Shown here: positions 1 through 8,498 of the stretch, piece after piece | Layout: each line of letters starts with the position of its first letter | Position numbering within the stretch: position 1 is the first letter of the stretch | Assembly: GCA_002748705.1 (NCBI GenBank) | Contig: PDSZ01000039.1 | Coordinates: 1 to 51,937 of the forward strand | From: Candidatus Fermentibacterota bacterium | GTDB taxonomy: Bacteria > Fermentibacterota > Fermentibacteria > Fermentibacterales > Fermentibacteraceae | Reading direction: 5' to 3' | Length of the DNA: 51,937 nucleotides | Position numbers and translations under genes: made by a program | Notes under the pieces: model-generated | Databases searched by the model: none | What the model was told of the DNA's origin: nothing | The model's input: only the letters and a program-made list of their open reading frames with translations

Positions 1-23
1 GGTTTCCACGGTAGGATTACAAA

Positions 24-509
24 ATGCTTACTGAAAACTTTCCTCTGTTCATTCTGGATTCCCTGCGGAGCGCATTCAATGTAGGTTCCGTGTTCAGAAC
101 AGCTGAATTCATTTCGCCCTGCGGAGTTCTTTTATGCGGTATTACCGCAAGACCAGGGGGACGGAAGGTGGGAAGAACATCCAGAGGAACCCACGCAACA
201 GTTCCATGGAGATGGTTCGAGAGTTCAGTTGCCGCTGTTAAGGCAGCTGCGCCTGGCAGGGAGATAATCGCAGTGGAGAATACTCCGGACGCTATGCCTC
301 TTCATCAGGCTTCCTTCTCCCCTTCTGCTGCATTCATATTGGGCAACGAAGCAGAAGGTGTATCAAAAGAGGCACTTGAGTTGTCTGCTGCCAGAATAAT
401 AATACCACAGTCCGGTACCAGACAGTGTATCAATGTTTCCAGTACAGCTGCTGTAATAGCCTGGGAAATACAGAGAAGGCGACTGACAGGAGAATTTGAT
501 AATGCTTAA
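24..509 (+). CDS. SpoU/TrmH-family RNA 2'-O-ribose methyltransferase
   Basis: A 161-residue SPOUT-class methyltransferase, expected to transfer a methyl group from S-adenosylmethionine to a ribose 2'-OH in tRNA or rRNA. All three family motifs are visible: an N-terminal N-x-GSVFRTAE segment (motif 1, about residues 19-28), LGNEAEGVS near residues 106-114 (motif 2), and IPQSGTRQCINVSSTAAV near residues 126-143 (motif 3), which forms the trefoil-knot cofactor site. It is a minimal catalytic domain without an N-terminal RNA-binding extension, closer in size to TrmL than to RlmB; the exact RNA target cannot be told. The start is an ATG with a GGTAGGA-like ribosome site just upstream. Its stop codon overlaps the ATG of the next gene by 8 bases, suggesting coupling. 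Confidence 0.9.
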   Translation: MLTENFPLFILDSLRSAFNVGSVFRTAEFISPCGVLLCGITARPGGRKVGRTSRGTHATVPWRWFESSVAAVKAAAPGREIIAVENTPDAMPLHQASFSPSAAFILGNEAEGVSKEALELSAARIIIPQSGTRQCINVSSTAAVIAWEIQRRRLTGEFDNA

Positions 510-981
510 ACTTTTTGTGGCACTTGCAGTTGTACTTGCTCCGATAAAATGGATTTATGTCGTTGACGAAAACATTTGCAACGGATGCGGCAACTGTTTC
601 AACTGCTGCCCCTTTGGAGCCATAAGCGAGGTTGGAGGAAAAGCATACATTGATCCTGACCTCTGCAGAGGCTGCGGCATCTGTCCCAACTACTGCAGCA
701 GAAACGCCATTTATCGCGACTGGTATACAGGTGTTGAAGATGATACAGTCACCACCGGCATGGTTCCAGGGGCCAACCCTGCTTTCGGCTCTCTTACTGT
801 TTCAGGAGCGGAACCCTCGGCAGAGGTAAAACTCATGGACCTGGCAGGCAGGCTTCTGGTTTCATCTGAAGCAGACGAATCAGGTGATGTATCACTGGAC
901 ATATCAGGCCTTGCTCCCGGCATCTATCTGATCGTTTCAGGCAGGTATTCAATAGCTCTGACTGTTGCTGGGACTATCTGA
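502..981 (+). CDS. Exported 2[4Fe-4S] ferredoxin with C-terminal type-A sorting domain
   Basis: A 159-residue protein in three parts. Residues 1-20 are a short hydrophobic signal-like segment (MLKLFVALAVVLAP). Residues 21-70 hold a bacterial ferredoxin domain with two CX2CX2CX3C motifs: C26, C29, C32, C36 followed by Pro, and C55, C58, C61, C65; Cys35 is extra. After a linker, residues 90-159 match Por/T9SS type-A sorting domains: a NP turn, a KLMDLAGRLL strand, an LDISGLAPGIYLI strand pair and a final short strand. The ATG at 502 has CAGGAGA about 9 bases upstream; a TTG at 496 is a weaker choice. It overlaps the upstream methyltransferase by 8 bases and the convergent sulfatase-like gene by 8. 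Electron transfer is inferred from the clusters. Surface or secreted location is inferred from the two ends. The combination is one I do not recognise as a described family. Confidence 0.82.
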   Translation: MLKLFVALAVVLAPIKWIYVVDENICNGCGNCFNCCPFGAISEVGGKAYIDPDLCRGCGICPNYCSRNAIYRDWYTGVEDDTVTTGMVPGANPAFGSLTVSGAEPSAEVKLMDLAGRLLVSSEADESGDVSLDISGLAPGIYLIVSGRYSIALTVAGTI

Positions 982-2296
982 TGTAACCCAGATTCCTCAG
1001 CTCTCTGCTGGCTGTCTCATCGTAGTTCACAGGAAGAGGCGTGACAAGAGGAGGCGTAGCCCAGTAGAAACCTGCGGCATTCATCAGTTCATCGTCAACA
1101 GGAAGAATATCAAGTTCAAGCGGGTCAGCCTGAAGGTCATAGGTCTCAACTGAATCGTCATCCAACGACCAAATCAGTTTGGTGTCTCCTGATACGATGG
1201 AAACCAGTTCTCCCTGACGCCACAGTACTCCGCTTGCAGGGATTTCTCTGGCAGGCAGGGTTTCTGCAAGGTCGGCAGCCGGCTGATGAACAGGGTGATC
1301 AATTCGAGCGGCATTCGCCAGTGTAACAGCAACATCCAGCTGAGCTGCCCTTTGTTCTATTGTGTTTCCACCGTTGAAGCCAGGTCCTGAGAGAATCATT
1401 GGAACATGGGTGGTTTCCTGATAGAGGGTTCTTCCATGCTCTATGCCTCCGTGCTCAAGAAATTCCTCTCCGTGGTCACCTGCCACGACTATGATGGTGT
1501 TTTCCGCAAGACCTCTGTTCCGAAGTTCCTGAAAGAGTCTTCCTGTCTGGGAATCAGTATAGGCTATCTCTCCGTCATAAAGCGCAATAAGATTATTCAG
1601 GTCTTCAGGGGAAGGAACCACTGTTCCATTGTTTACTCTGGTCATTTCTATTACCCCTGCGCCCCAGGAACTGTTGTACTCACCTGAGTAATCAGGATCT
1701 GTGTAGAGGTCGCACCAGGGCTTTGGAGCAGTGTATGGAATGTGTGGATCGTAGAAGTGAACAGCTGCGAAAAACGGCACTCCCTGATCGGTTGAATCAA
1801 GCCAGGTGAGGAAGTTGTCAACTGTAGGGCCGGCCTTTCTGAGACTGTTACCGCTTGCAACTCCCTGACAGTCAAAGTGACTGAATCCTCTGTGAAATCC
1901 AAAGTCCTCATTCATGAACATCACATTGAAGAAAGCCGCTGTTCTGTAGCCTTCACGGTGAAAGGAAAGAGGAAGCCAGGGAAGATCGGCTGCAACCCCC
2001 ATGAAGTCACCGTTGCCTCTTCCTGCTCCGTGCTCCACCGGTGAGACTCCTGAAAGAATGGTTGTCATTGCAGGCAGGGTCCATGACGCCTGTCCATGGC
2101 AGTTAAGAACAAGTGTTCCTGCTTCAGCAAGGCTGTCAATATGAGGTGTTGTGTTCCTTTCATAACCGTAGCAGCTGAAGTGATCTGCCCTTACTGTGTC
2201 TATCAGAACAATGAGCACATTGGGTCTGGTGTCTGTACCGCAGGAAACAGCGGTAAGGAGCATACCTGCAACAAAAATAATCCTGATAAGTTTCAT
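974..2296 (-). CDS. Sulfatase-fold (alkaline phosphatase superfamily) lipoprotein
   Basis: A 440-residue protein of the sulfatase/phosphotransferase branch of the alkaline phosphatase superfamily. The start chosen (ATG, 2296) gives a clean lipoprotein signal with Cys19 after LLTAVS; a longer reading upstream would run toward polA. Metal-site elements are visible: N-x-LIVLIDTVRADHFSCYGY at about 26-45 with Asp33, and GDHGEEFLEHGG further on. The nucleophile region reads SWTLPAMTTILSG, with Thr73 where true sulfatases have the formylglycine Cys or Ser. Threonine is used by phosphoglycerol and phosphoethanolamine transferases, so this is better called a sulfatase-like phosphotransferase or hydrolase than an active sulfatase. 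It probably acts at the cell envelope on a glycan or lipid headgroup. It follows polA by 13 bases and ends 8 bases inside the convergent ferredoxin gene. Confidence 0.82.
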   Translation of the reverse strand: MKLIRIIFVAGMLLTAVSCGTDTRPNVLIVLIDTVRADHFSCYGYERNTTPHIDSLAEAGTLVLNCHGQASWTLPAMTTILSGVSPVEHGAGRGNGDFMGVAADLPWLPLSFHREGYRTAAFFNVMFMNEDFGFHRGFSHFDCQGVASGNSLRKAGPTVDNFLTWLDSTDQGVPFFAAVHFYDPHIPYTAPKPWCDLYTDPDYSGEYNSSWGAGVIEMTRVNNGTVVPSPEDLNNLIALYDGEIAYTDSQTGRLFQELRNRGLAENTIIVVAGDHGEEFLEHGGIEHGRTLYQETTHVPMILSGPGFNGGNTIEQRAAQLDVAVTLANAARIDHPVHQPAADLAETLPAREIPASGVLWRQGELVSIVSGDTKLIWSLDDDSVETYDLQADPLELDILPVDDELMNAAGFYWATPPLVTPLPVNYDETASRELRNLGYIR

Positions 2297-2309
2297 AACT
2301 GTCCGTTTC

Positions 2310-4955
2310 TCAATGACCGGCGTCCAGCCAGTTGCTGCCTTTGCCGGTCTCCACTGTAAGGGGAACCTTAAGGGAAACGGCATTTTCCATCTCTTCCCTG
2401 AGAATTACCGCTGCTTTTTCATGTTCATCTTCAGGGCATGATATAACAAGTTCATCATGTACCTGCAGTACCAGTCCCGCGGCGGGAAGTTCCCCGGCAA
2501 GCCTTTCTGATACCCTTATCATGGCCATTTTGATAATGTCTGCAGCTGAACCCTGCACCACAGTGTTCACCGCCGCCCTCTCCATCTGTTTTCTCCTTGT
2601 TCCGCCGGTTTCAGCCATTCCGCTGAACAGTCTCTTTCGACCCATTATGGTACGGACCTCACCGGTGGACTCTGCCTCACTTACTGTTCTGCAGTAAAAA
2701 TCCCGCACCTCAGGGTAGGTTTCATAGTAGCGGCTTATTATACCTGAAGCCTGCCCTCTGGAGACAGAGAGCCGCTGTGAAAGCCCGTAGGGGCTGATTC
2801 CGTATATAATGGAGAAGTTTACCTCCTTGGACTTGCGCCTGTGATCCGGTTCCGCGTCACCGAAGAGGGCCTCAGAGGTCCTTGAGTGTATGTCCTCATT
2901 GTTTTTGTAGGCATCCCTCAGGGCTCCTTCACCGGCAAGATGGGCGAGGATCCGCAGTTCTATCTGGGAATAGTCTGCTGTAACGAATACCTCTCCCCTG
3001 CCAGGGGGAATGAAGCTTCTGCGAATCTCACGGCCTCTGGCTGTTCTGATGGGAATGTTCTGAAGGTTCGGATTGGATGAACTGAGTCTTCCAGTGGCAG
3101 CAACCGCCTGGTTGAAACTGGTGTGTATAAGTCCGGTGCAGGGATTGACATATTCAGGGAGTTTCTGAACATAGGTGTTCTGCAGTTTGGAAAGTTCTCT
3201 GAAACTGATAAGTGTCTCAACAAAGGGATGGGCGTTCTTCAGGGCGTTAAGCACAGTCATACCTGTGGATCTTGCTCCGCCGGAAGTCTTTCTCACAGGC
3301 TCAAGCCCCAGAATATCAAACATTATTCTGGAGACCTGTGCAGGGCTGGCAAGATTTACTGATGTGCCTGCCTGATCGGCTCCCTGCTCCATAAGGGCGA
3401 AAATCTCTCTGCTGAGCCTGTCGCTTTCAGCTCTCAGTGCATTTCCGTCAAGGCCGATGCCCCTGGCCTCCATTTTGGTCAGCACCGCTGACAGCGGCAG
3501 TTCTATCTCCCTGTATACCCTGTTAAGAGAAGGGTCTTCCGCAAGTACCCGGTCAAGTTTGAATGAAAGCGCCAGTGTTGAGGCTGAATCGGTGCAGCAG
3601 TACCTGGCTATCTCCTCTGTAGGTGTATTGATAAGGGTTCCTGTACCTCCGGAAACCTCATCAAATGTATCCATTGTTTTGCCCAGCCATTGGGGAACCA
3701 GTTTTTTAAGTGAATGACTGCGTGAATCAGGTCGAATGAGATAGTCGGCGAGATATGGGTCTCCGCAGGGGGCAGGAAGGTCTATACCGTACCTCTCAAG
3801 CACTCTTGCGTCATACTTGGCATTCTGGGCGATAAAGCCTCTGGAACGAACTGCGTTTTCCAGTTGTTTAAGGGCTTCAGCTGTGTTCAGAGAATTCCGG
3901 CAGCTGAAATACCGTCCCTGATTCGGCGATGCAGAAACAGAAAAACCGATAAGCTCCGCAATGGAGGGATCTTTTGATGTTGTTTCAGTGTCAACGGAGA
4001 GAGGGCCGTTACCTTCCGGAATCAGTTCGGCAGGATCAGTTACCACAGTGGCAGTACAGCTGTACTTTTCTGCAACAGGCCGGTCATCTGCCAGTTTCAC
4101 TCCAACCATCTCAGCAGCTTTTGCCAGAGAGAGTCTCTTCAGAATCGGCTTCAGAGCCTTACGGTCAGGCTCAGTTCCTGCAAGGTTCATGGAGAGTATT
4201 CTCTCAGGCAGCGGCCTGTCCAGCCTTGTGAGTTCAAGGCTGAGCATAACTGCTTCCCTTGATTCCTCAAGTTTCTTTCTCAGTGAAGCAGATGAGATCC
4301 TTTCCATGTTTCTGTAGATGGAATCAATGGAGCCAAACTCTGCCAGAAGCGTCCTGGCACCTTTCTTACCTATTCCCTTTGCTCCGGGAATGTTATCGGA
4401 TGAGTCACCCATAATTGCCAGAAACTCAGCCACCTGAGTGGAATCAACTCCAATGACTTCAGGAACATCACCCTTCCTTACCAGTGTACTGTCTGAACCG
4501 TAACGGCCTGGCCTGAGAACAGAAATATTGTCTGATACCAGCTGAAGCAGATCCTTGTCAGGGGAAACCACAAGCACCGGTATCTCTGATTTTCGGGCAA
4601 GGCCTGCGATAATGTCATCTGCCTCAAGTCCCGGCTCTTCAATGTAGGGTATGCCCATCAGTGGTATTATCTGCCTTGCAAGGTTTGTCTGTATTCTCAG
4701 GTCTTCAGGAGTTTCCGGCCGATTGGCTTTGTATTGGGAATAGATGTCACTCCTGAAGGTCTTTGCAGGGGCATCACCGGCTGCTGCAATGATGCTTTTC
4801 GGGTACTCCGCTGATAGTCTGGATATCTCCGAAAGAAGGTGGCTCAATCCGCTGGTTATGGTGCCGTCAGCCCCTTTCAGAGGCCGCCTCATCATTGCGT
4901 AATGTCCCCTGTACAGTATTCCCAGGGTATCCACAAGTATCAGAAGTTTATTCAT
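2310..4955 (-). CDS. polA: DNA polymerase I
   Basis: A full-length family A polymerase of 881 residues, for Okazaki-fragment processing and repair synthesis. An N-terminal 5' nuclease domain (about 1-290, beginning LILVDTLGILYRG) is followed by a 3'-5' exonuclease domain whose DTETTS motif and N-x3-YD motif remain, so proofreading looks intact. The polymerase domain has motif A (DYSQIELRILAHLAGE), the O-helix motif B (RRKSKEVNFSIIYG) and motif C (VHDELVI) near the C-terminus. The start at 4955 is supported by AGGAGG six bases before ATG; the frame stays open upstream but without a better start. It overlaps the end of the upstream glycosyltransferase by 8 bases, an odd partner for a replication gene, reflecting the tight packing of the array. 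Confidence 0.97.
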   Translation of the reverse strand: MNKLLILVDTLGILYRGHYAMMRRPLKGADGTITSGLSHLLSEISRLSAEYPKSIIAAAGDAPAKTFRSDIYSQYKANRPETPEDLRIQTNLARQIIPLMGIPYIEEPGLEADDIIAGLARKSEIPVLVVSPDKDLLQLVSDNISVLRPGRYGSDSTLVRKGDVPEVIGVDSTQVAEFLAIMGDSSDNIPGAKGIGKKGARTLLAEFGSIDSIYRNMERISSASLRKKLEESREAVMLSLELTRLDRPLPERILSMNLAGTEPDRKALKPILKRLSLAKAAEMVGVKLADDRPVAEKYSCTATVVTDPAELIPEGNGPLSVDTETTSKDPSIAELIGFSVSASPNQGRYFSCRNSLNTAEALKQLENAVRSRGFIAQNAKYDARVLERYGIDLPAPCGDPYLADYLIRPDSRSHSLKKLVPQWLGKTMDTFDEVSGGTGTLINTPTEEIARYCCTDSASTLALSFKLDRVLAEDPSLNRVYREIELPLSAVLTKMEARGIGLDGNALRAESDRLSREIFALMEQGADQAGTSVNLASPAQVSRIMFDILGLEPVRKTSGGARSTGMTVLNALKNAHPFVETLISFRELSKLQNTYVQKLPEYVNPCTGLIHTSFNQAVAATGRLSSSNPNLQNIPIRTARGREIRRSFIPPGRGEVFVTADYSQIELRILAHLAGEGALRDAYKNNEDIHSRTSEALFGDAEPDHRRKSKEVNFSIIYGISPYGLSQRLSVSRGQASGIISRYYETYPEVRDFYCRTVSEAESTGEVRTIMGRKRLFSGMAETGGTRRKQMERAAVNTVVQGSAADIIKMAMIRVSERLAGELPAAGLVLQVHDELVISCPEDEHEKAAVILREEMENAVSLKVPLTVETGKGSNWLDAGH

Positions 4956-5841
4956 CCTGCGCCCTCCTGACCATATCAGCAACCAGCCGGGGATCAATGA
5001 CTTTGAAACACTCAGGCTCTTTCAGCGGACAGATCCTCTGAAAACATGGACTGCATTCAACACTGCCGGTTACCGCAAGCACTTTGCCTCCGTTTTCCAG
5101 AGGAACGGTCCATGCAGGAGAAGTAGAACCGAATATGACCACTGTGGGTCTGCCTAGAAAAGCTGCAAGATGAACTCCGCCTGAATCGTTTCCAATCACT
5201 GCTGATGCTGAGAGAAGGTTCTCGCAAAGTTCTCTTAATGTCAGCCCTGTCTTTACCGCGGCTCCTGCCCTGCCGGCCTGTTCTTCAAGGTATTCCCTCT
5301 CTGAAACTGTTCCGTAGAATACACAGGGTTTCTCAAGCAATGAGGCAACCTCTGCAAACCCCTTCCACATTTTTGCTTCACCGTATCTGGCACCTGCGAA
5401 AACAGCAATGTGTTTTTCTCCTGCCCGGGTAAGCTGAGGTTTCTCAGGCATTTCCGGAAGAGCATCCACTGCTTCAGCAATGGCATCATAGTGAAGAGAG
5501 TGGTGTCTTGTTCTGTCTTCCGGTATTCGTCTTACAGTTGTGAGAAGAGGTGTTCTGCCGTCTCCGGGAGTTCCGGTAATCTGCCTGATTCCAGCCCTCA
5601 CCCCTGCCAGCGCAGAACTGAAAGATGAGGTAAGAAGAAGCAGCTTTTTGTATCTGTGACCGGAAGGGAGTTCAGGAAAGGTATGGACCTGACAGTTTGA
5701 AAAGACCATTCTGTACAGGGGAGCAACTCTCTTAACAGCCCAGATTCCAGCATCAGGATACCTGGAAATTATTCCGTTTACTGCAGGCAGTGCCATAATA
5801 CCGTCACCGAGCCAGTTTGGAACCCTTACAAGGAGACTCAT
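4948..5841 (-). CDS. Heptosyltransferase-type glycosyltransferase, family 9
   Basis: A 297-residue GT9 (GT-B fold) protein of the ADP-heptose:LPS heptosyltransferase kind. Typical landmarks are the N-terminal VRVPNWLGDGIMALPAV loop, which binds the acceptor, and the C-terminal GNDSGGVHLAAFLGRPTVVIFGSTSP block, which forms the sugar-nucleotide pocket. A cysteine-rich tail (C-SPCFQRICPLKEPECFKVI pattern) is common in WaaF/RfaF-like members. Expected role: adding heptose or a related sugar to lipid A core at the inner membrane cytoplasmic face. The start ATG at 5841 overlaps the preceding stop by one base (TAATG), and AAGGAG-like purines are absent, so translational coupling is likely. It supports a Gram-negative outer membrane. 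Whether it is a WaaC- or WaaF-type enzyme cannot be decided. Confidence 0.88.
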   Translation of the reverse strand: MSLLVRVPNWLGDGIMALPAVNGIISRYPDAGIWAVKRVAPLYRMVFSNCQVHTFPELPSGHRYKKLLLLTSSFSSALAGVRAGIRQITGTPGDGRTPLLTTVRRIPEDRTRHHSLHYDAIAEAVDALPEMPEKPQLTRAGEKHIAVFAGARYGEAKMWKGFAEVASLLEKPCVFYGTVSEREYLEEQAGRAGAAVKTGLTLRELCENLLSASAVIGNDSGGVHLAAFLGRPTVVIFGSTSPAWTVPLENGGKVLAVTGSVECSPCFQRICPLKEPECFKVIDPRLVADMVRRAQDE

Positions 5842-6731
5842 TACCAGCCGCGCCGAATAAGCGAAGCCCACTGTTCAAGAAACTGACTCTCACCTCCGGC
5901 AGGTTCTCCGCCCCACCCCTGAAACACACCTTTTCGGTCAAGGCCTACCACAGGTACTCCAAGAGCTCTGGAATGCACCCACAAATACCGGTCAGTGGTT
6001 ACAACAGCAGAAGCTCCTGAGACAACAGCAGCAAAGAGTGAATGGTCTGTCTCCGGAGGAATACTGGAGGCCTTTCCGTCAGCCAGAACTATCTTCAGAG
6101 GTATTTCAGCCTTTTTTCTGTCCAGTATTGAGGCTGCTGCCTCTGTTGCAAGTATGTAGGGAAGTGTTTTGTGTGAAATCGGAGAAAGAATGGAAGATGC
6201 CTTTTCAGAGAGTACCTGTGGAGGCTCCGGCTTCCAGTCTTCAGGATACTTCAGCCCCAGAATGCCAGTCATTGTTCTGACCGCGTCAGGAAAAGGATCG
6301 CCTTCGGTTTTTACATGAATGTTTACCGCTGAATGTGCCGACACAGAAACACATGCCCTTGGAGTACACTTCTCAACGAACCTGAGAAGATCATCACATG
6401 GTTCAGATGCAAACATGAGAACACCAGGTTCAATCTGCGGTTCTGTTACTGAAGAGTCTGATCCCCACATGTGGATTTCAGGCAGCCATGGAAGAAACTC
6501 AGCAAGTTGAGCATAGTCTTTTCGAATAACCAGATGAACCGGTAAATTCGGGAACGATTCCTGAAGGGCGCGGGTCATGTAAATAGCTGACCAGCTTCCT
6601 GAAACATCAGGAGAGGCAAAAACCCCTACAGCTTCCGGCTTGAGTATGTCTCCAGGGAATTTGAAAGGCGCCCAGTTGGATCTGACCTTTGATTCCCGTC
6701 TGCCTCCAAATAGCTTTCTGAAGAATTTCAC
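5841..6731 (-). CDS. Divergent GT9-like protein of unknown function
   Basis: A 296-residue soluble protein, coupled by a GTGA overlap to the gene before it and by TAATG to the heptosyltransferase after it. It starts with a basic segment (MKFFRKLFGGRRESK). Overall order resembles GT-B glycosyltransferases of family 9: a first half with alternating strands and helices (GVFASPDVSGSWSAIYMTRAL, then a second strand VHLVIRKDY), and a second half with SGASAVVTTDRYLWVHSRALGVPVVGL, which lines up with the GNDSGxxHLAAxLGxPxVxLFG block of true heptosyltransferases. The usual GD loop and GNDSG residues are not conserved, so catalysis by the standard mechanism is doubtful. It may be a partner or a divergent enzyme for the adjacent LPS-core transferase. 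The function is not assigned. Confidence 0.65.
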   Translation of the reverse strand: MKFFRKLFGGRRESKVRSNWAPFKFPGDILKPEAVGVFASPDVSGSWSAIYMTRALQESFPNLPVHLVIRKDYAQLAEFLPWLPEIHMWGSDSSVTEPQIEPGVLMFASEPCDDLLRFVEKCTPRACVSVSAHSAVNIHVKTEGDPFPDAVRTMTGILGLKYPEDWKPEPPQVLSEKASSILSPISHKTLPYILATEAAASILDRKKAEIPLKIVLADGKASSIPPETDHSLFAAVVSGASAVVTTDRYLWVHSRALGVPVVGLDRKGVFQGWGGEPAGGESQFLEQWASLIRRGW

Positions 6732-7405
6732 TGCTCAAAACCTTTCATCAGTGCATCTGCAATGTCTGCTGCAGCACTGCTGGAACTGTTTATGGCTCCC
6801 AGTACCCTGAATGACTCAGAATACCTGCCTGATATGTGAAGGCAGAGCCCGTACATAACAGGTGCCAGCGCATCAGAAGGGTACTGCTCAACAAGCAGAC
6901 CGGAAAGCATCAGAGCGCTGCTGCTGTCACCAATGTTCAAATATGCGGAGCACAGGTCAAGGGCACTCCAGAACTTTTCTCTTGCTGTGGTTCCGTATTC
7001 GACTGAAAGCAGAAGGTGTTCAACAGCTTCTGCGCCTTTTCCTGCGAAAAGTTCAGAGAGACCCAGGGAGCGGTATTTAAGCCAGTTGCTTCCTGCTTTT
7101 TCTGAAACAGCCGCAAGACCGGCAACTGCTTCAGCGGAAAACCCGCAGCTCCATGCAGCCCTTGCCATCCAGAAGTCTGTCATTGAACTATCTGCTGAAA
7201 ATGGCTCAAGCTCGGTTATAAGAAGAAGGGCACGATCAACATGGCCTGCATAGAGAGCTTCTTCAAGTAGCCTTCCTGCAACCCTGACCTGACCAGCCTG
7301 GTTGCCCTGTTCTGCCCAGGCTGCTCCGGCTTCCGCAAGTGATCCTGCATTCTCAAGGTCCAGCGGCGCGAAGAGAGAGAGGCAGACAAAGAGAATACTG
7401 CTCAC
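6728..7405 (-). CDS. Exported TPR-like helical repeat protein
   Basis: A 225-residue, Ala- and Leu-rich helical protein. The first 15 or so residues (MSSILFVCLSLFAPL) look like a signal peptide or a short membrane segment, so location in the periplasm is likely. The rest is a series of helix pairs with tetratricopeptide-like spacing, for example the stretches around WMARAAWSCGFSAEAVAGL, LGLSELFAGKGAEAVEHLL and YGLCLHISGRYSESFRVLG, where Gly, Ala and Tyr fall at TPR-like positions. No enzymatic motif is visible. The start is GTG at 7405, overlapping the upstream phosphatidyltransferase stop as GTGA, and its own end overlaps the next gene as GTGA, so it is part of the same coupled chain. A scaffold or assembly role is only a guess. 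Confidence 0.75.
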   Translation of the reverse strand: MSSILFVCLSLFAPLDLENAGSLAEAGAAWAEQGNQAGQVRVAGRLLEEALYAGHVDRALLLITELEPFSADSSMTDFWMARAAWSCGFSAEAVAGLAAVSEKAGSNWLKYRSLGLSELFAGKGAEAVEHLLLSVEYGTTAREKFWSALDLCSAYLNIGDSSSALMLSGLLVEQYPSDALAPVMYGLCLHISGRYSESFRVLGAINSSSSAAADIADALMKGFEQ

Positions 7406-8031
7406 CCCAGATACCTCTGAATAAGCCTTCTGGAAAGCCTGAAGTAGCTTGCTATTCCTATCACGGCAGCTATAGGTGTGAGTATTGCCGTTGCATGGGA
7501 AACCTTAATAAAGATACTCTTGTCTGAAAAGGCAAGGCTTCCACAGGAAGCAACAACAAGAACATAACTCAGTATTACAGTGAGTCTCTCGCTGGTGGTA
7601 ATTGCCACCACAGGTATGCGAATACTCCATGATACAAGCAGAAGCCCCAGAACAACAATGATGTGATACCAGGCGGTAATAAGCGCAAACTCATGTGTGA
7701 TTGCTGAAAGCCTTGCAAGCATGATAAGCATAACTGAAAGGAAGAGCTTGTCAGCAAGCATATCCAGAGTTTTTCCAGGAGTTGAGACAACCTTGAGCCG
7801 CCTTGCAAGCCACCCGTCGGCATAATCACTTGCCGCGCATACCAGAGCAGTCCAGAACATCACATGATAGCTGCCCTGCCATCCTGATATTACACAGAAC
7901 GGTAAAAGGATTATTCTGAGCCAGGAGACAATTGCCGGTTTAAGAGGCAGTTTTTCCTGTGCGTCCCTTATCATCTTTATGGCTGCTCTGAGCTGTTCCT
8001 GCTGTCTCTGCTTCTCCTCAACGAACTTCAA
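7402..8031 (-). CDS. CDP-alcohol phosphatidyltransferase (PgsA-like)
   Basis: A 209-residue integral membrane enzyme that moves a phosphatidyl group from CDP-diacylglycerol to an alcohol such as glycerol-3-phosphate. The diagnostic D-x2-DG-x2-AR-x8-G-x3-D-x3-D motif is complete: D69, D72-G73, A76-R77, G86, D90 and D94, all in the segment SDYADGWLARRLKVVSTPG onwards. About five hydrophobic helices follow or flank it. The start appears to be TTG at 8031, which has GGAGG eight bases upstream inside the end of the previous gene; a later ATG at residue 20 would drop a charged amphipathic N-terminus. Phosphatidylglycerophosphate synthase is the likeliest activity, but the family also contains cardiolipin and phosphatidylinositol-type synthases. 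Confidence 0.87.
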   Translation of the reverse strand: MKFVEEKQRQQEQLRAAIKMIRDAQEKLPLKPAIVSWLRIILLPFCVISGWQGSYHVMFWTALVCAASDYADGWLARRLKVVSTPGKTLDMLADKLFLSVMLIMLARLSAITHEFALITAWYHIIVVLGLLLVSWSIRIPVVAITTSERLTVILSYVLVVASCGSLAFSDKSIFIKVSHATAILTPIAAVIGIASYFRLSRRLIQRYLG

Positions 8032-8488
8032 GGTGAATATCCTCCAGCATTGATAAAGGCAGGTAATTCAGGGTATCAGGAATGCCTTCAAGGAACCGGA
8101 AAAGTCTGGCCATATCTCCGGCGGTAACAGGCTCATCAGGATGAAAGAGTCCGTCTGTTCTGGGCACCATCCAGCCCAGGCGGCATACCACAGCACAGTT
8201 GTCTTCCAGGGGTACTCCTTTCATGTCTGCAGGCGCATCGTCTGTCACTGAAGCCTGAGACAGAAGCTGATACCGGAAGTTCCAGGCAATAGCAGAGAGT
8301 AAATCTCTCCGTGTTGCAGGAGGGTCATTCACAGTTGACCAGAGAAGAAAAGCCTGTTCAATCCTCCCTGAAGCAACCAGTTCAAGAACAGGGGAAACGG
8401 CGGAAACCGATGCTGAATGCCCTGAGAGAATCTGCCAGGGTCTTTCTGCAGCAGGCTGCTGAATTATCAGAAGCAGAAGCAGAAACAT
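8018..8488 (-). CDS. Small exported protein with SLH-like segment
   Basis: A 156-residue protein with an N-terminal signal peptide (MFLLLLLIIQQPAAERP), chosen as the start because it gives an export signal and because the frame upstream runs through the tRNA. In the C-terminal third, the stretch LGWMVPRTDGLFHPDEPVTAGDMARLFRF resembles one S-layer homology (SLH) motif: a Gly-x-dG-x-F-x-P-x-x-xVT core followed by a helix. A single such motif is short of the usual three, so peptidoglycan binding is only suggested. The ATG lies 11 bases after the CCA end of tRNA-Gly and has no Shine-Dalgarno sequence, so translation would begin close to the 5' end created by tRNA processing. It overlaps the phosphatidyltransferase by 14 bases. 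No confident function. Confidence 0.68.
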   Translation of the reverse strand: MFLLLLLIIQQPAAERPWQILSGHSASVSAVSPVLELVASGRIEQAFLLWSTVNDPPATRRDLLSAIAWNFRYQLLSQASVTDDAPADMKGVPLEDNCAVVCRLGWMVPRTDGLFHPDEPVTAGDMARLFRFLEGIPDTLNYLPLSMLEDIHLEVR

Positions 8489-8498
8489 GATTAAAAAA

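Noticed and set aside
496..981. TTG at 496 as the start of the ferredoxin gene
   Set aside because: ATG at 502 has the better spacing to the CAGGAGA ribosome site and only removes two residues.
2310..4955. Loss of proofreading in DNA polymerase I
   Set aside because: The exonuclease motifs with DTE, N-x3-YD and a later Y-x3-D are still present, unlike in Bacillus-type enzymes.
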